From contig NC_090149.1 of assembly GCF_017916325.1 (NCBI RefSeq), positions 540,001-604,000 on the forward strand: a stretch of 64,000 nt of DNA, read 5' to 3'. Numbering within the stretch: the stretch's first letter is position 1; every line of letters begins with the position of its first letter. The notes under the pieces were generated by a model that saw only the letters and a program-made list of their open reading frames with translations, made no database searches and had not been told where the DNA came from. Positions 30,950 through 41,696 of this stretch are shown here, piece after piece. The position numbers were made by a program, and so were the translations under genes. Source of the DNA: Leishmania martiniquensis. Lineage: Eukaryota > Euglenozoa > Kinetoplastea > Trypanosomatida > Trypanosomatidae.

Positions 30950-33067
30950 ATGGCGCAACGGCGCCGCGGTAAGGAGTCCTCAAACGAGGAACCAGCCAAG
31001 CCGGAGCTGCTTGACGGGGAAATAGAGCAGGAGCATGCGGCCACCGCCAATGCGTTGGTGACGCAAGCCACGCACATCAACCCAGAGGCGGCCGCCTTTT
31101 TCGAACTGTGCCCATGGACAAAGATGATGCCGCTCTTCGCGCCGAGCTGTAAAGCGTTTGGACCTAAGCGAGTCATCGCGCTGGGCCTCTGCTACTTCCT
31201 CAACAAGGGCCTCGGCAGCTACTTCGTAAAGCTCTCCCGGTACGCTATGTTTCGCACCCGCTTCGGCATCGATGGTACCCGCTACCAGCGCCTGTCCAAC
31301 TTGTATGCGATGGGCTGGTCAGTGAAGGCGTTTTCCGCTTCTCTGTCGGACACATTCGCGCTTTTTGGCTACACGAAACGGTGGTACTGCGCCGGCTCGT
31401 GCGTGTTGGGTGCGGCCTTCGCGCTGGCATTAGGCGCGTTGCCGGCGAAGGAGTCAAGTGCCGACATGGGTGCGGGATTCATGTTCTTGACGAACTTCTG
31501 TATGGCGAACGTTGATATCTTGTCAGAAGGCCACTACAGCCGCATCCTGCGCGCGCGTCCCGATGCCGGCCCTTCGCTCTTGAGCTGGATATGGGTGTTT
31601 ATCTTTACAGCTTCCCTGACGGCCGCGGTTATCCAGGGCCCTCTGTCGGACAAGAACATCCCGCACGTCGGTCTCTTCATCTCTGCTGCCTGCCAGGCTC
31701 TGGCGCTGCTCTTCTTCATCTTGAACTGGTATGGTGAGCGTGAAAACCCTGTCGAGAGCTACGAGGACTGCGTGCTAGGAAAAACAGCGGTTCCGAAGCG
31801 CAAGGTGGCCGATGACTCCACGGCGGGGACTACTTCTCTGCGGCAGGGGGAGAATCTTCGCCCTGAGCTGGCCCCCGATGCAAAGCGCAGCCTATCTGCA
31901 GAAAACTTGGCGGAGCTTCCACAAACTATGCTCAACACGCCAGATCTCTCACAGGACTTGATCCGCAGCGACGCCTGCGGTGATCACCGCGACGACGTTC
32001 TGGATGAAGCGGACACTGATCAGAGCGCCTATATATCTTCGCTGTGCTATGGTGCTTTGGAGGTGAACCGCGAGGTTTTCTTCCGCAACTGGCGACTCTT
32101 TGTGTACTCGGGGGTGATAGTGTGCGCTGTTGTGGCACAATGCCTCGTAACGGTGTTCGGCACATCCCACGACTTGGGCTTTTCGTCTCTGGCTATCGCG
32201 GTGGTGTGCTGCGGCATGGCGTTCTGGGCCTGTAGTCGTGTGGTTGCCAAGTCCATCGTCTTCGTCTTCCTCGACATGTTGGTCTATCTGCAGCTGCCTG
32301 GCGTGCTGGACAGCTTTTACATGGCGACAAAGGAGTGCTACCCGGACGGGCCGCACTTCACCTACGTGTTCTACAATACCATTGGCTCCATTATCGGTAA
32401 TATTGGCGGTATTGCAGGCGTCTTGTGCTTCTCGACCATCTTCTCGAGGAGCAGCTACTGGTGCACTTTTATCGTCACGACACTCGTGAAGATGATGGGC
32501 TCCGTATTTGACATCGTGATTGTGAAGCGCTGGAACCTCTCGATAGGGATTCCTGACCACGCCATGTTCATCATGGGCAATGCCATTGTCTACGAGGTCT
32601 GCAGCCAGCTTGCCTGGATGCCTGTGGTCCTCCTCTTCTCGCGCCTCTGCCCGCGGGGATCGGAGAGCATGGTCTACGCGCTGGCCTCCGGCTTCAGCAA
32701 CATGGGCCAGTCTATGTCTTCCACGATTGGCTCTCTCTTTATGGAGCTCGTGTGGCCCATCAGAACAACCGGCGTCAACGGCTGTAACTTTGACAACGCT
32801 CCCATGCTGCTGCTTGTGGCGCACATCGTGTTTCCCCTGGCGGTGATCCCGCTGAGTATACTGTTGCTACCGCGCGCGCGCATCTGCGACGACCTTGATG
32901 CCGACGGCAAAATCGTGCGGTGCTCTGATAGGACCGACGCGGACGGCTCCCATAGTCTGGACAGCGCTGACGAGAGTGTCTCGGCCTCGCGCAAGCCTAA
33001 TTTGCACGGAGCTGGGATGCCGGATGGCGAAAGGGTCATGAAGGGAGGGCGCCCCCGGCTCTGCTAA
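30950..33067 (+). CDS. Folate/biopterin transporter family (FBT/BT1) membrane protein
   Basis: The 705-residue polytopic protein belongs to the family that imports folate, biopterin and S-adenosylmethionine across the trypanosomatid plasma membrane. Family-like segments include GLCYFLNKGLGSYF (~80), RYQRLSNLYAMGWSVKAFSASLSDTF (~112-137), NVDILSEGHYSRI (~190) and SWIWVFIFTASLTAAVIQGPLSD (~208-230). About twelve hydrophobic segments are visible, with a long hydrophilic central loop (~270-370) and a hydrophilic C-terminal tail of ~65 residues. Length suits the FBT family. Substrate cannot be assigned. A folate link with SHMT, 13 kb upstream, is biochemically attractive, but the genes are not co-regulated by position in this kind of genome. 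Confidence 0.9.
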   Translation: MAQRRRGKESSNEEPAKPELLDGEIEQEHAATANALVTQATHINPEAAAFFELCPWTKMMPLFAPSCKAFGPKRVIALGLCYFLNKGLGSYFVKLSRYAMFRTRFGIDGTRYQRLSNLYAMGWSVKAFSASLSDTFALFGYTKRWYCAGSCVLGAAFALALGALPAKESSADMGAGFMFLTNFCMANVDILSEGHYSRILRARPDAGPSLLSWIWVFIFTASLTAAVIQGPLSDKNIPHVGLFISAACQALALLFFILNWYGERENPVESYEDCVLGKTAVPKRKVADDSTAGTTSLRQGENLRPELAPDAKRSLSAENLAELPQTMLNTPDLSQDLIRSDACGDHRDDVLDEADTDQSAYISSLCYGALEVNREVFFRNWRLFVYSGVIVCAVVAQCLVTVFGTSHDLGFSSLAIAVVCCGMAFWACSRVVAKSIVFVFLDMLVYLQLPGVLDSFYMATKECYPDGPHFTYVFYNTIGSIIGNIGGIAGVLCFSTIFSRSSYWCTFIVTTLVKMMGSVFDIVIVKRWNLSIGIPDHAMFIMGNAIVYEVCSQLAWMPVVLLFSRLCPRGSESMVYALASGFSNMGQSMSSTIGSLFMELVWPIRTTGVNGCNFDNAPMLLLVAHIVFPLAVIPLSILLLPRARICDDLDADGKIVRCSDRTDADGSHSLDSADESVSASRKPNLHGAGMPDGERVMKGGRPRLC

Positions 33068-34494
33068 CATGAACTGTTTAGCGCAGGTCTTACCATGAAG
33101 GGCTTACGAGCGAGCCGCCCAGTTGCACGACGGCGAAGTGGGGGAGGGCGCACCCGCGGTGACAACGTATCCACGCGAGCGCTTTTTTTCTCTCTAGATT
33201 CTCGGGCCTCCCTCTTCTTATCCGTACTCCTCAATGGTCCTCTTCTTTCACCCGCGCCTCCCCACGTTTCTCCGTAGCAAACGTGAACCACCACCGAGTC
33301 CGTGGCGACGGCAAAGACGTCGTCGTGCCGCTTCTCCGTTGGCACGCAGCGGCAATCCACGCCTCGGGGCCTTTCCTTTTCGCTCTCTTCCAGTTCGCCA
33401 CACATGCACACACACGCACGGACAGAGAGAGGGGGAGAGAGGGGCAGGGCTAATCGAAAATGTGAGCAGAGACGTTTGCCTCTTTTAGCGTTGCTTCGCG
33501 TGGCCGTGCACACAAGGGTGGGGTGGGTAAGGATACGACCCTCCTCGACTGCCACCACCAACACCACCTCTCGACCCCTTCCCATTCCAGCCCGTTCATT
33601 AGCCTCGCCTACGATTCGACCTTACCATACGCTCTTCTCGCCTGTCATGACTTCCCACCAAGGCAGCACGTGTAAATGCCCCTCCCCCGACCTCACCTCT
33701 TTCGGCAAGGGTATCTCTCTCTGTGTGCGTGTGTCGCCTTCCCTGTCTTGCTCTCTCGTCCACGGGCGGCGCAACGCTTTCGTACTTTTTTTGTTTTTCG
33801 CTTTGCTTTACATCCCATTTTTACATCTTTTCTCTGCTCGCTTGCCGCGCCTCTTCTCTCCCCCTCGCTGTGCATGTGTCGCCCTTTGTTCGACAGAGCC
33901 AGCGGGGGAGAGTGATGGTGGTGGTGGCGGGAGGCCCACCTCTTCACAGAGGTCTTTTTCCTCATCTCTCCCCTTCCTTACTTACTCGCATCTCGCCATC
34001 TCCAGGGGTTTGGAGTGAGACACGTTGTGTGACGTCGTTTCGCAGCACGTTTGCCGTGGCGCACCTTCTCCCTCTCTACACCGCTTTCAGCGCTTCGCTC
34101 CTCTGCTGATTTGGCCGCTTCCGCTTGTCGTATGCCCCCATGCGCCATCCCTTCTTTCTCCCTCCCGTTTTTTTTTTCACCATTGACTTTCCCTTTGCCG
34201 ATTCTTTTCCCCTTTTCGCTCCGTATTTTATTGCACGCCTCTCTGCTGCTGTGTCTCGTAAGTGTGGAAGAAAAGTGCGCTGCTGTGGTCGTTCGGCCTC
34301 TCGCCATGAATTCACCGAGAGGGCGGAGAGACGTGAGTGCCTTCCCTTTGTGCTTACTTCGCGGACCCTGGGGTATCCCATCCACGTCCTTTTTCTTGCG
34401 GATATGTGTGTGTGTGTGAGTGAGTGTGCGCGTACCAGATACCCTGGCCATGCCGGCGATCTCATCGCTTACTAGGGCTCTGATAATCCTGCTG
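33068..34494. other. Intergenic region downstream of the transporter
   Basis: C/T-rich DNA, T runs (33785-33795, 34170-34180) and GT-rich stretches occur. ORFs are low complexity, with no gene supported. It ends at family B copy 2. Confidence 0.5.
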
Positions 34495-34853
34495 TCTGTG
34501 GTGTGGGCGGGGCAGGCCTGAGCGGGCGTCGTGCTGCAGGGACGTGCAGCCGTGCTGACGGCCGCAGCAGTCCACGACGTATTGCGTTCACGTATCGACA
34601 ATTATAGGCGTCTGTCTGCAGCCTTTCTTTTTCTTCTTTTTTCTTCGCGCGCGCGGGCTGCGTAGCGGTGATGCTGAGCGTGAGCCTCGACCGCGGCCAG
34701 CGCTGCGCGCCGTGTGAACAGCGATGGCGTGCAGGGTGTGAACGGGTGTTGGCCGGCCCCGCACCATGACATAGCCGTGGCGGAGCAGAGGTGGGCGAGC
34801 TTCGGTCGCGCGCGCGTATATTTCTGTCGAGCTGCGCACGGTGCGATGGGCGT
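34495..34853 (+). repeat. Dispersed repeat, family B copy 2 (359 bp)
   Basis: It is the second copy of the unit at 9611-9969, same orientation and same length, with about three base differences. The immediate flanks differ (GGGCTCTGATAATCCTGC on the left, ATGAAAGGGAGTCG on the right), so the ends are sharp. I saw no target-site duplication. Confidence 0.75.
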
Positions 34854-36781
34854 ATGAAAGGGAGTCGAATACCGAGATCGATGCTCATGTGCCCTGCTCA
34901 CACGTCTGGTGCCATCCTCGCAGAAGAAAAAGCATTTTCGTTGTGCTCTCGAAATAATCGTCTCCCTCCCCCCTCCGGATGCGCATCGTTCGCCCCGCTG
35001 CTCTGAATCGTTTCCACGGCGGCTCCCCGCTGTCCACCAATCTCTATCGGGTCATCCACCTCCCTCCCCTGACACACCTCTCAACGTCCTCGGTCTCTGG
35101 TGTTTTCTGCGAACACGTTTCTTCGCTTCTCCTTGCGTGTTCTGGAGAGCCGCTGCGATGCTTCACGTACACATCATCAAGACACCATTGCCTCTGTTAG
35201 CAGTGTGGCATGCGACCGTTGGTGGAACGATCACGCGCAACCTCTCGTGGCACCCTGTGTTTGTTGGCACGCGCGGGGAGGGGGGTGCGCCGAGCGGCGG
35301 CAAGCGAGCAGGCAATCAGATGAAACCGTAGAGGGAGTGGAGCATGGTGAAGTGGTGTGGAGAAAAGGAGGGGGAGGAGGGGCAGAGGCTTATGTGGTGG
35401 TAGAGGTGGTCTACCCCGGGGCGGGGCGGGGCCATTACTGAGACAACACATCAGGCACCTGCCACTCACCGTCTTCATCTCTTGCCTATTATTTTCGCCG
35501 CCCTTCTATTTTCGGCGTCTTGGCGTCTTCGCTGATCACGACCTTTTTTTTTGCCTGCTGCCTTGCGAAACGGAGGCGCTCACTCAACTTTCTTTTTGCT
35601 CTTGCTCTTTGCGGTCTACTGAGATGCGGCGCGTCGTTTCAATGGCATACGGGATGGACCTCCTCGGGTAAACTCCGAAATGGTAAAGGCACGCGTTGAG
35701 GAGGTCGCGGCAGAAGGCATGAAGGGCGTGAGGAAAACAAATACGCGCTCTTTCACCACCGTTCCTGTGCATGCCGATCAACCGACGTTACATACTGTCA
35801 ACGCTGTTCAGCATTCCTCACGGGAGGCTGCGTAGCCCCGCTGTTCGACACAGCTGATGTTCAAGCGAAAAAAATGCAGAAGGTACTCGACCCACCGATG
35901 CTGTGCTGGGGCGCATAAGGGGCGTGGAGGCTGTGGGCCTCAAATCGCCGAGCCCTGCTCGCTCTGGGTACCCCCTTTTATCTCTCCCGTGTGGCAACCG
36001 AACGGAGGCCTGAATAACCCATCTGTCTTTGCGATACTTTATGATTGATCTCCAGGGCTCCTTCGAAGCAGTTCATGCGTCAAGAGCATCAGCTGGCTCG
36101 CTCTCCTACCTATTCTCTTCTTCACTATCTTCTTCCCCCTCCCCGCAACACATACACACACACAGACAGACACACGCACTACGGTCACTCCCCGGCACGT
36201 AATCCCTCTGCTACGCTTCGAGGCTATCGACGTCTAGCGCCTGCGCGCCATGTGCACATGCATGGGTGGCTGCCTCGGGCGCAACGCGCTCTTCCTGACA
36301 CATTTGACTAAGAGCGCCCGTGTATACACCCAGGCGTGATGCCCCTTGTCTCTCGTTACTTTCCTGACTCGTTCTTCGAGACGAGTGCTGTGCGGCGAGG
36401 CGAGAACACCCCCTCCCCATTGCCTTTGTGCGGCCTCTCCTCGACCCTCCGCATGGGCATGCGGGCAGTCTTGCAGGGAAAGCGCTGCCTGCCCGCCAGC
36501 CATACCGCTCTTCCTTCACGTTCTATCCTCTTATCCCCCGCCCCCCCTGCTTCCACTTTCTCTCGCCTTCCCTTCTGCCTTGTCCGCACGCTTTCCGCGC
36601 GGCACAGCCCCATTCCCGTAGCAGCCCCACACCTCATCACGCGCAACTACGCACTCTAGCACTACTCCTTCCTCCATCCCCTCGCGTAGATCTCGGGCAT
36701 CCGACGTACGTCCTCTGCAACCTCTCCGTGTCCTCTCAGCCTTCACCTCTCCCCCTCGTTCTGCTTTACCATCACCGTGAA
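34854..36781. other. Intergenic region and inositol-phosphate synthase leader
   Basis: It contains purine-rich DNA (35345-35400), an AC run near 36148-36175 and long C/T tracts (36530-36570, 36720-36770). The frame of the downstream gene is open from 36428 without family homology, so I treat that part as leader. No gene is supported. Confidence 0.5.
36738..36739 (+). promoter_or_regulatory. Probable spliced-leader acceptor AG
   Basis: CCTCTCCGTGTCCTCTC precedes this AG, 42 bases upstream of the ATG at 36782. It agrees with the start judged from protein similarity. Confidence 0.5.
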
Positions 36782-38362
36782 ATGCCGTCCGTGCACGTGA
36801 AAAGCGACAAAGTACGCTACACGCCCGATGCGATCGAGTCGCAGTATGAATACGCGACGACGCGTGTGAGCCGAAGCGCGGACGGTACCGTAGTGGTGGA
36901 GCCGGTGACGCACCGGCTGGTGTTCCGCACGGAGCGCAAAGTGCTGCGCGTGGGCGTCATGCTGGTCGGGTGGGGTGGCAACAACGGTACGACCGTGACA
37001 GCCGGCATCCTGGCCAACAAGCTGGGCCTGTCTTGGCGGACGCGGCGCGGCACAATGTCGGCTAACTACTTCGGTTCCATCACGCAGTCCAGTACGATTA
37101 ACCTTGGCATGACCCGTGACATGAATGAGATCTTTGTGCCGCTGAAAGACGTTGTGCCGATGGTGGCGCCCGACGACCTGGTGATCGGTGGATGGGACTG
37201 CAACAATACGAACCTCGGCGATGCGATGCGGCGCGCAGGGGTGCTGGATGTGCAGCTTCAGGACGCGTTGTACGAGCACATGAAGGATCTCCACCCGCTT
37301 CCGGCCATCTTCGACATCGATTATGTCGCGGCGAACCAGAAGGAGCGTGCAAACAACGTCCTGGACGCATGCGACCGCTGGGGTGCAGTGGAGCAGGTGC
37401 GCAGCGACATCCGCCAATTCAAGGTGTCCAACCAGCTGGACAAGGTGCTCGTGCTGTGGACTGCCAATACGGAACGCTTCAGCGAGTACCGCGATGGTGT
37501 CCACGACACGGCCGCCAACCTGGTGGCGGCCGTGAGGCGCAACGAGGCGGAGGTGGCACCGTCTGCGCTCTACGCAATGGCGGCCATCCTCGAAAAGTGC
37601 AGTTTCATCAACGGCGCGCCGCAGAATACGCTGTGCCCCGGGCTGGTGGAGATGGCCCGCGCAGCTCATGTCTTCCTCGGCGGCGACGACTTCAAGAGCG
37701 GACAGACGAAAATGAAGAGCGCATTGGTTGAGTTTTTTGTCGGCGCCGGCATCAAGCCGGAGTGCATCGCAAGCTATAACCACCTGGGCAACAACGACGG
37801 CTACAACCTCTCCAGCCCCAAGCAGTTCTGCTCGAAGGAGATCACCAAGAGCAATGTGGTGGACGACATGATCAGGTCGAACACGGTCTTGTTCCCCGAA
37901 GGGACGCCGAAGCCCGACCACTGCATCGTCATCAAATACATGCCCTACGTGGGCGACAGCAAGCGAGCGATGGATGAGTACACCTTTTCCATCTTCATGG
38001 GTGGCCAGCAGACCGTCGTGCTTCACAACACCTGCGAGGACTCCTTGCTCGCAGCGCCGCTCATCATCGACATGCTCGTGCTCACCGAGCTCATGGAGCG
38101 CGTCACAATCAGCGCCAGCGATGGGCTGCAGACACCGCCACTGACTTCTTTCGAGCACATGGAGACCGTTCTCTCTATCCTGTCCTACCTGCTCAAGGCA
38201 CCCGCGGTCCCCGAGGGGGCGCCGGTGATAAACGCGCTCAATCGCCAGAAGGCGGCCATCGAGAACTTGCTGCGCGCCATGATCGGGCTGCCGGCTGAGA
38301 GCAACATGCTGCTCGAATGCCGCGTCCCCTTCATGCGGGAGAAGCGCGTCTGCGACGAGTGA
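36782..38362 (+). CDS. INO1: myo-inositol-1-phosphate synthase
   Basis: The 526-residue cytosolic NAD-dependent isomerase converts glucose 6-phosphate to inositol 1-phosphate, the first step of de novo inositol supply for phosphatidylinositol and GPI anchors. Full length for the family. Hallmarks are the dinucleotide loop GWGGNNGTT (63-71), SITQSSTINLG, VIGGWDCNNTNLGDAM, the LWTANTERF segment, GDDFKSGQTKMKS, the SYNHLGNNDGYNLS active-site stretch and KPDHCIVIKYMPYVGDSKRAMDEY. The first family residues follow MPSVHVKSDKVRY; the upstream 118 codons of open frame are Pro/Ser-rich and excluded. A 548-codon antisense ORF covers the gene but is a composition artefact. Confidence 0.97.
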   Translation: MPSVHVKSDKVRYTPDAIESQYEYATTRVSRSADGTVVVEPVTHRLVFRTERKVLRVGVMLVGWGGNNGTTVTAGILANKLGLSWRTRRGTMSANYFGSITQSSTINLGMTRDMNEIFVPLKDVVPMVAPDDLVIGGWDCNNTNLGDAMRRAGVLDVQLQDALYEHMKDLHPLPAIFDIDYVAANQKERANNVLDACDRWGAVEQVRSDIRQFKVSNQLDKVLVLWTANTERFSEYRDGVHDTAANLVAAVRRNEAEVAPSALYAMAAILEKCSFINGAPQNTLCPGLVEMARAAHVFLGGDDFKSGQTKMKSALVEFFVGAGIKPECIASYNHLGNNDGYNLSSPKQFCSKEITKSNVVDDMIRSNTVLFPEGTPKPDHCIVIKYMPYVGDSKRAMDEYTFSIFMGGQQTVVLHNTCEDSLLAAPLIIDMLVLTELMERVTISASDGLQTPPLTSFEHMETVLSILSYLLKAPAVPEGAPVINALNRQKAAIENLLRAMIGLPAESNMLLECRVPFMREKRVCDE

Positions 38363-39635
38363 GCCTGAGGCCTCAAAGAGCCCTTTCATCGCCCGTCCAT
38401 CCCTCCCCCTCCCTTCCTAACAACTTCTTTGTGCGACACGGAACGACTCTTGTGCGACCCATCACCACCCGTCCGACCTAAATCCTTCCCCGCCCGCTAA
38501 CGGCTCTGCACACACGAATATGTAGGCGCATAGACACACGAGCCCTCCGCGCCGGTCTGCCGTGCGCAGCCGTGAAGCTGCAATCTGTCGTCGATGTGTC
38601 AAAGTGTGGGTGCTATGCCGTCGGCATGCCGGGTAGGGAGTGGGTGGGGCGGGGTCAGCGCTGGCGCCGCAACTCTCCGTCCCCCAATAACCCGCCCCTT
38701 CCTCCGTCACACCAAAGACGGCGGCGGCTTCGGGTGGCGGACGCGATGCGAGACGCAGCCCCATGCCTGCATCCCGGTGTAACAGCGGTGTACGTTGCCC
38801 GCGGATTGGTGCAGCGTTCCGTATGACAATGGTTGCCTTTGGCGCGTTGTCGAGCTTTCCTTTCACCGACTTCTATTCTTAACCGCTTTTCCCTTCCTCT
38901 TTTCTCCTTCCTTTCCGTTGCTTATGCGCGTTGAAGAGTCTATACGCGACTGAGACGTCTGTGTGTGTGTGTGCCGCCCACGTGATGGACTTTCTATTGA
39001 CGATTGCCTCTGCGCTCTTTTCCGTTTCTCTGCCTCCGGTTCTGATGTGCGCTTGAGGCATAACCTCTCGGGCAATGGTAGGCGACTTCACCCCTTCTCT
39101 CTGACGCCTTCTCGCCCATGCGTATCGCGTGGTGCGACGAAGTGCAGAGCGGCACTTTTGTTGTATGTGTGTGTGTTCACCGTCTGTTGCCCCTCCCTCG
39201 TACCGCCGAATGTGCAGTGAGGATGAAACAGGAGGCACCTCGCCGCCAAACATGATCGAACCGCGAAGCTCTTAAATGGCAGGATGACATCTTGCACCGA
39301 CTCCTCCGGCGAACCCTCACCCTTGTCTCTTCACTTGCTGCGCCCCTAATCTCACGGAACGCTCACGCGCTCCTTGGACGGTCATGGCGTCGTTCCTGTC
39401 ACTGCACTTCGCTCACTGCATCGCTTCGGTGCCAATGAAACACACACACACACACACATCTAAAATGGAAATCGCCCGCGCATAGAGCTGTTTGTCAGCA
39501 CCGAGAAGAAAATTAAGGCGAAAGGAAGGAAAAACGTTCTCCATTGCGAACCACCGCTCCGCACCTCTCCGCCGCCTGCTGAGTTGTCACTCGCGCGTTT
39601 GCCGGCTCTCTTCACGATTGGCCCTACTGAATACG
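38363..39635. other. Intergenic region and TyrRS leader
   Basis: It contains C-rich DNA after the stop, a GT run near 38961-38972, a CA microsatellite at 39441-39459 and T/C tracts near 38875-38915. The TyrRS frame opens at 39492, but family homology begins after 39636. No other gene is supported. Confidence 0.5.
39441..39459. repeat. CA microsatellite
   Basis: A short CA run in the leader region of the TyrRS gene. Confidence 0.8.
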
Positions 39636-41696
39636 ATGCCGTCTCCCATGAACACGGACGAGCGCTATCAACTTCTCCGCAGTGTCGGAGAGGAGTGCAT
39701 TCAGGAAAGTGAACTGCGAAACCTCACCGAGAAGAAGCCGAATATTCGCTGTTACGATGGCTTTGAACCGTCCGGCCGAATGCACATTGCCCAGGGCATC
39801 TTCAAGGCCGTCAATGTGAACAAGTGCACGGCGGCCGGATGCGAGTTCGTTTTCTGGGTGGCGGACTGGTTTGCCCTCATGAACGACAAGGTTGGCGGGG
39901 AGCTGGAGAAGATCCGCATTGTCGGTCGGTACCTGATGGAGGTGTGGAAGGCAGCGGGCATGGACATGGAGAAGGTTGTATTTCTGTGGAGCAGCGAGGA
40001 AATTACGCGACACGCCGACACATACTGGCGCATGGTGCTGGACATTGGCCGTCAGAATACGATTGCCCGAATCAAGAAGTGCTGCACGATTATGGGCAAG
40101 ACGGAAGGAACCCTGACGGCGGCACAGATGCTCTACCCACTGATGCAATGCACCGACATTTTTTTTCTGAGAGCAGACATCTGCCAGCTGGGCCTCGACC
40201 AGCGTAAGGTCAACATGCTCGCCCGCGAGTATTGTGACCTGATCGGCCGTAAGCTGAAGCCGGTGGTGCTATCGCACCACATGCTGGCTGGGCTGAAAAA
40301 GGGGCAGGCAAAGATGAGCAAGAGTGACCCTGACAGCGCCATCTTCATGGAGGACACGGAGGAAGACGTCGCACGCAAGATTCGCCAAGCCTACTGCCCA
40401 CGTGTCAGGCAGTCTGCCGATGCCATTGCGGACGACGGTGCGCCAGTCGCCACGGATGACCGCAACCCGGTGCTCGACTACTTCCAGTGCATCGTCTACG
40501 CCCGTCCTGGCGGTGCGGCGACTATTGACGGTGTGTCGTACGCTACCTATGCTGATCTTGAGCAGGCGTTCGTGAGCGAGACGGTCAGCGAGGATGCCCT
40601 GAAGTCGTGCCTCATTGAAGAGGTGAACACCCTGCTGGCGCCGGTGCGCCAGCACTTCTCCTCCAACTCGGAGGCTCACGAGCTGCTTGAGGCGGTCAAG
40701 TCGTACCAAAAAAATGGTGCGGCACTTCCACTGGATGAGATGACACTTCCAGCTGCCCCGGATAGGCCGCACGCATGCATGTGGATGCCGGCGCTGCTGA
40801 AGGTGCCGCTGAGTGTCGCAGAGGGGATGATCAAGGCGGCCAAGGACTTCATCGCCGCCCATCCGGAGGGCACGGTGACGCTAATGCTGCCTGACTGGTC
40901 CGCAGTGGCTAGTGACGAGATCACTGGGGTAGAGAAAGATATCTCGGCTGCTCTGATGGTGCACTCACAGCTTCTCAAGGCATATGGGCTTCCTGAGTCG
41001 GTGAAGATCATGACGGAGAACGAGTTCATTCTCGGCAATCCCAGTGACTTCTGGGTTGGCGTCATTGGTGTGGCGCGCAAGAATATGCTGAGTGATATCG
41101 AGGAGCTCTACGGAGGAGACGTGCGCAACGCTGGCCAGGTTATCGCCGTTCTCATGCGCGCTGTCACTGCTCTGATGCTCTCCGTCTCACATGTCATCTC
41201 CACCTCGTTGGATGGACAGATCAACACCTTTTCCCGTGAGTGCACAAAGGGACGCATCGCGTGTCTGCAGACCCAGGAGGGGAGCATTCCGGCACTGCAC
41301 CGTCCTGACGCCGCCCCGACGGTACTTGGCGCCGACGACGTCCTCTACCTCGATGACAATGACATGGACATCCGTCGCAAAATCAAGAAGGCATATTCAG
41401 CGCCAAACGAGGGGTTCAATCCAGTCATATCGGTCGCCAAGCACCTTCTCGCGCAAGAAGGCACCCTCAGCATCGAGCGTGCCGAGGCCTCCGGCGGCAG
41501 CGTGAGCTACACCACTCCGGAGGCTCTCGTTGCAGACTGTAGCAGCGGTGCTCTCCACCCCGCAGATCTCAAGACGGCGGTGTCGCAGCAGCTGCTGGTC
41601 CGTTCCGCAGCAGCGCGCGAACTGCTCAACGGGGAGCTGAAGAAGAGCATCGTCATCCTTCGTAGCGCAGAAAAGAAGATGGCGAAGAAAAGATAA
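39636..41696 (+). CDS. TyrRS: Tyrosyl-tRNA synthetase, double-length pseudo-dimer
   Basis: The 686-residue class I synthetase is about twice the usual subunit. The N-terminal half (1-~345) is a full catalytic and anticodon-binding unit: YDGFEPSGRMHIAQG with the HIGH-type HIAQG at 50-54, the QCTDIFFL and QLGLDQRKVNMLARE segments, and KMSKS at 226-230. The C-terminal half (~375-686) is a diverged duplicate without a recognisable HIGH or KMSKS sequence. It retains family-like stretches such as MWMPALLKVP, VLYLDDNDMDIRRKIKKAY and NPVISVAKHLL. Pseudo-dimeric TyrRS with one working active site is described for Leishmania. Start chosen at MPSPMNTDE; MNTDE twelve bases later is an alternative. Confidence 0.95.
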   Translation: MPSPMNTDERYQLLRSVGEECIQESELRNLTEKKPNIRCYDGFEPSGRMHIAQGIFKAVNVNKCTAAGCEFVFWVADWFALMNDKVGGELEKIRIVGRYLMEVWKAAGMDMEKVVFLWSSEEITRHADTYWRMVLDIGRQNTIARIKKCCTIMGKTEGTLTAAQMLYPLMQCTDIFFLRADICQLGLDQRKVNMLAREYCDLIGRKLKPVVLSHHMLAGLKKGQAKMSKSDPDSAIFMEDTEEDVARKIRQAYCPRVRQSADAIADDGAPVATDDRNPVLDYFQCIVYARPGGAATIDGVSYATYADLEQAFVSETVSEDALKSCLIEEVNTLLAPVRQHFSSNSEAHELLEAVKSYQKNGAALPLDEMTLPAAPDRPHACMWMPALLKVPLSVAEGMIKAAKDFIAAHPEGTVTLMLPDWSAVASDEITGVEKDISAALMVHSQLLKAYGLPESVKIMTENEFILGNPSDFWVGVIGVARKNMLSDIEELYGGDVRNAGQVIAVLMRAVTALMLSVSHVISTSLDGQINTFSRECTKGRIACLQTQEGSIPALHRPDAAPTVLGADDVLYLDDNDMDIRRKIKKAYSAPNEGFNPVISVAKHLLAQEGTLSIERAEASGGSVSYTTPEALVADCSSGALHPADLKTAVSQQLLVRSAAARELLNGELKKSIVILRSAEKKMAKKR

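Noticed and set aside
36743..38389. 548-codon minus-strand ORF opposite the inositol-phosphate synthase
   Set aside because: It mirrors a highly conserved enzyme and is rich in His/Arg/Val/Leu, a normal effect of G/C-rich third positions on the antisense frame.
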